Below, piece by piece: positions 5,450-6,216 of a stretch of 6,216 nt of DNA. Each line of letters opens with the position of its first letter. Position 1 is the first letter of the stretch. This DNA is from an uncultured Oscillospiraceae bacterium (lineage in GTDB: Bacteria > Bacillota > Clostridia > Oscillospirales > Acutalibacteraceae). The position numbers and the translations under genes were made by a program. Under the pieces are notes generated by a model, which ran no database searches, was not told the DNA's origin, and worked only from the letters and a program-made list of their open reading frames with translations. Location: contig URQJ01000113.1 in assembly GCA_900549945.1 (NCBI GenBank), positions 1 through 6,216 on the forward strand, read 5' to 3'.

Positions 5450-6216
5450 ATGAAAAAGATTCTGAACTTCGGCTCTCTCAATATCGATTACGTCTATGCG
5501 GTAGCGCACACCGTGCGCGGCGGCGAGACCGAGGCCAGCCGCGGCCTTGAGGTCTTTCCCGGCGGCAAGGGGCTGAACCAGTCCATCGCCGCCGCACGGG
5601 CCGGGGGAACGGTCAGCCACGCCGGAAAGATCGGCGGAAACGGCACCGTTCTGACGGATATCCTGCGGGAGAGCGGGGTGGACACGGACTTTGTGACCGT
5701 AGGCGACGGCCCCAGCGGCCATGCCGTCATTCAGGTGGACCCCTCCGGGCAGAACTGCATCCTGCTCTTCGGCGGCTGCAATCAGGAGATCACCCACGCG
5801 GAGATCGACCGGGTGCTGGCGCGCTTTCAGGCAGGGGACTATCTCATCCTGCAAAATGAGATCAACGGTCTGGATCATCTCATGACGCAGGCCGCCCGGC
5901 GGGGGCTGCGGATCGTGTTCAATCCCTCGCCCATCGACAAGTCCATCTCCCGGCTGCCGCTGGGGGAGGCATGGCTGCTGATCTTCAACGAGATCGAGGG
6001 AGCCGCTCTGGCGGGCTGCGACGACGAGGAGGGCATCCTGAACACCCTGCGGCAGAGGTGGCCCCGGTGCCGGCTGCTGCTGACGCTGGGCAGCCACGGC
6101 TGCGTATATGACAATGGCCAGCGCCGTCTGCGGCAGGGCATCTATCAGGTGGGGACGGTGGACACCACCGCCGCCGGAGATACCTTCACCGGTTACTTCG
6201 TGGCCTGTATGGCGGC
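5450..6216 (+). CDS. rbsK: Ribokinase-type PfkB family sugar kinase, C-terminus missing
   Basis: The gene opens at ATG 5450 and leaves the right edge after 255 codons; ribokinases are usually about 300 residues, so some 45-50 are missing. The N-terminal PfkB region shows GSLNID (8-13) and PGGKGLNQ (37-44). The second PfkB signature, DTTAAGDTFTG (238-248), carries the catalytic base D244 and the anion hole. The residues that contact ribose in E. coli RbsK have counterparts here: N11, D13, G39, K40, N43, E137 and D244. This supports phosphorylation of ribose at O5 with ATP, in the cytoplasm, although another pentose or nucleoside is possible. It is divergent from typA and probably starts a sugar-use operon to the right. 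Its arginine codons are mostly CGG (11 of 17) and its prolines mostly CCC (6 of 7), unlike typA, where CGC dominates the arginines, so it may have a different history. Confidence 0.92.
   Translation, partial: MKKILNFGSLNIDYVYAVAHTVRGGETEASRGLEVFPGGKGLNQSIAAARAGGTVSHAGKIGGNGTVLTDILRESGVDTDFVTVGDGPSGHAVIQVDPSGQNCILLFGGCNQEITHAEIDRVLARFQAGDYLILQNEINGLDHLMTQAARRGLRIVFNPSPIDKSISRLPLGEAWLLIFNEIEGAALAGCDDEEGILNTLRQRWPRCRLLLTLGSHGCVYDNGQRRLRQGIYQVGTVDTTAAGDTFTGYFVACMA

Noticed and set aside
5414..6097. A 227-codon leftward open frame opposite the ribokinase
   Set aside because: It is antisense to a clear PfkB family gene and has no recognisable domain or good ribosome binding site.
1..6216. Mobile element, CRISPR array or defence system
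   Set aside because: I found no transposase, integrase, spaced direct repeats or defence-family motifs. The exonuclease sits in an operon with metabolic-type genes rather than defence partners.

Overview
The window looks like chromosomal DNA from a GC-rich member of the Clostridia, probably a gut Oscillospiraceae/Ruminococcaceae-type bacterium. I infer this from the mix of protein families, the Shine-Dalgarno sites, the sigma-A-like promoters and the GC-rich codons; no marker gene fixes the taxon. There are no RNA genes, CRISPR arrays, transposases, phage genes or recognisable defence genes. Most of the DNA is ordinary housekeeping sequence.

Layout from left to right. Positions 1-599 (minus strand) hold the N-terminal part of a DUF4091/GH123-like protein that runs off the left edge. 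Positions 596-1495 (minus) encode a PflX-type radical SAM protein (COG1313). Positions 1492-3183 (minus) form one uninterrupted frame joining a DEDDh 3'-5' exonuclease, a four-cysteine zinc ribbon and a complete YfiH/PgeF (LACC1-like) domain. Positions 3184-3358 are an intergenic gap with two hairpins just past the typA stop. Positions 3359-5182 (minus) encode the ribosome-associated GTPase TypA/BipA. Positions 5183-5449 are a divergent promoter region with a good leftward promoter for typA and a rightward promoter zone with a palindrome. Positions 5450-6216 (plus) hold a ribokinase that runs off the right edge.

The three left-hand genes are joined by two 4-bp ATGA start/stop overlaps, each behind a good Shine-Dalgarno site, so they are very likely one translationally coupled operon: exonuclease-PgeF, then radical SAM, then DUF4091. 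TypA lies upstream on the same strand but is separated by 175 bp containing terminator-like hairpins, so it may be its own unit. The ribokinase points the other way, has its own promoter and uses different arginine and proline codons from typA, so it probably belongs to a separate sugar-utilisation unit continuing to the right.

The observations most worth a second look are the in-frame exonuclease-zinc ribbon-PgeF fusion, which keeps a plausible internal start for PgeF; the perfect 5-bp-arm palindrome in the spacer of a ribokinase promoter; and the codon-use break at 5450. I see no strong case for a wholly new system here.
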